From assembly GCA_034401795.1 (NCBI GenBank), contig CM067370.1, positions 102,676,028-102,740,027 of the forward strand: DNA of 64,000 nt. The letters are read 5' to 3'. Shown here one piece after another: positions 63,250-64,000 of the stretch (position 1 is its first letter; each line of letters starts with the position of its first letter). Under the pieces are notes generated by a model, which saw nothing but the letters and a program-made list of their open reading frames with translations, searched no databases and had not been told where the DNA came from. A program made the position numbers and the translations under genes. The DNA comes from Chaetoderma sp. LZ-2023a. Taxonomy: Eukaryota > Mollusca > Caudofoveata > Chaetodermatida > Chaetodermatidae.

Positions 63250-64000
63250 CCTTTAAAATGACTTCTCAAGAACCGCTGGGATGATTTCAATTATATTTGG
63301 CAGGAAGCATCCTTAGGGCATAGGGATCCAAATTTGTTCAAATGAAGCCGATTGGCCAATTTGGCCGGCAGCCATCTTGGATTTTGGCCGATTTTTAGAA
63401 ACGTCTAAAAATCTCCGAAACCGCTTGAGGGATTTAAGGAAACCTTATGAAATATGATCCAGGGCAAGAGCTCAACCACGTTTGTTATGAGGAACTTGAT
63501 TGGTCAAATGGTTCGGCGGCCATCTTAGTTGACCTTGTTTTAGTGAAAACGACTTATCCAGAACCGCTGAAGGGATCAAGCCAAAATTTGGTCAATATGA
63601 TTAGGGACTAAGGGCCAGTAAAGTTTGTTCAAGAGAAGTTGATCCGTCAAAAAACATGGCCGCCGTGGGCCAATCAAAATAATGCATCTTTGGCAGTCAT
63701 ATTGTACTCTTTTTATTTGATGGACTTTGAGGTTGAAATTGTTTTTTATATAGTTTTTTGGGCATTCTGGTTTCAGATTTGCAGTTTTCGAAACTGTCGG
63801 ATAAATGGTTTGGCGGCCATCTTGGATCAATTTCCTGCCAAAAGCTCCCATACTAAAGCAATGGGAAATTTAAAATGTCTTCTTTTCAAGAACTACTAGG
63901 CCGATTTCAATTATATTTGGCAGGAAGTATCCTTAAGCCATAGAGATTCAAGTTTGTTCAAATGAACCCGATCTGCCAATTTGGTCGACGGCCATCTTGG
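63250..64000 (+). repeat. Tandem array with GGCGGCCATCTTGG core, running off the window end
   Basis: AGAACCGCT(G/T) or AGAACTACT recurs near 63270, 63420 (as AAACCGCTT), 63560 and 63888. Each is followed by GATTTCAATTATATTTGGCA or a diverged form, TTGTTCAAATGAA and (G)GCCATCTTGG. The units are about 140-160 bp. The GATTGGTCAAATGG plus GGCGGCCATCTT segment matches the minus strand of the array at 7-8.2 kb. Confidence 0.85.

Noticed and set aside
63023..63899. Frames at 63023-63244 (-), 63576-63851 (-) and 63639-63899 (+)
   Set aside because: They run across the tandem array and its leader; repeat-driven.

Overview
The window looks like nuclear DNA from a marine invertebrate, most likely a lophotrochozoan. 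It is AT-rich, genes are split by GT-AG introns, and tRNA-derived SINEs, LINEs, Tc1, hAT-like and DIRS-type elements and many palindromic MITE-like repeats are packed together. The tandem units carrying a GGCGGCCATCTTGG core at 7-8 kb and 63-64 kb resemble repeats I associate with mollusc genomes. That taxonomic placement is inference. No bacterial gene, CRISPR array or complete rRNA/tRNA gene was seen.

Only one host gene can be supported: a complete inositol-3-phosphate synthase gene (ISYNA1/INO1 family) at 51,420-58,472 (+). It has five coding exons joined by canonical splice sites and encodes 552 residues. Its four introns and both flanks are loaded with short palindromic repeats.

Almost everything else is transposon-derived. 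From 1.7 to 16.7 kb lies a large inverted duplication: two arms of about 3.8 kb around a 5.7-kb spacer. Each arm carries the same decayed LINE with the same nested MITE, and one arm was later hit by a Tc1-like transposon. From 16.7 to 18.8 kb are two interleaved tandem arrays (about 161-bp and about 190-bp units). From 21.3 to 25.1 kb a decayed LINE (family A) is split by a second LINE (family B), followed by tandem SINE-containing units and a hAT-like MITE with 8-bp target duplications. From 27.4 to 33 kb are foldback repeats, a 66-bp minisatellite and a second intact Tc1 copy. From 33,162 to 40,275 is a nearly complete DIRS-like tyrosine-recombinase retrotransposon with inverted terminal repeats and an internal complementary region. 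Its gag and RT-RNase H genes are broken, while its recombinase frame is open. From 40.3 to 46.6 kb are a long-hairpin MITE, a second LINE B, further SINE dimers and a second LINE A.

From 46.6 to 63 kb, around and inside the ISYNA1 gene, three palindromic repeat families dominate: a TTAA-flanked family (MITE-1), a second TTAA-flanked family (MITE-2) and a hairpin family (HP1). The window ends inside another tandem array. The two Tc1 copies have equal length (1,657 bp) and intact 341-residue DD34E transposases, so they are the youngest and most plausibly active elements here.
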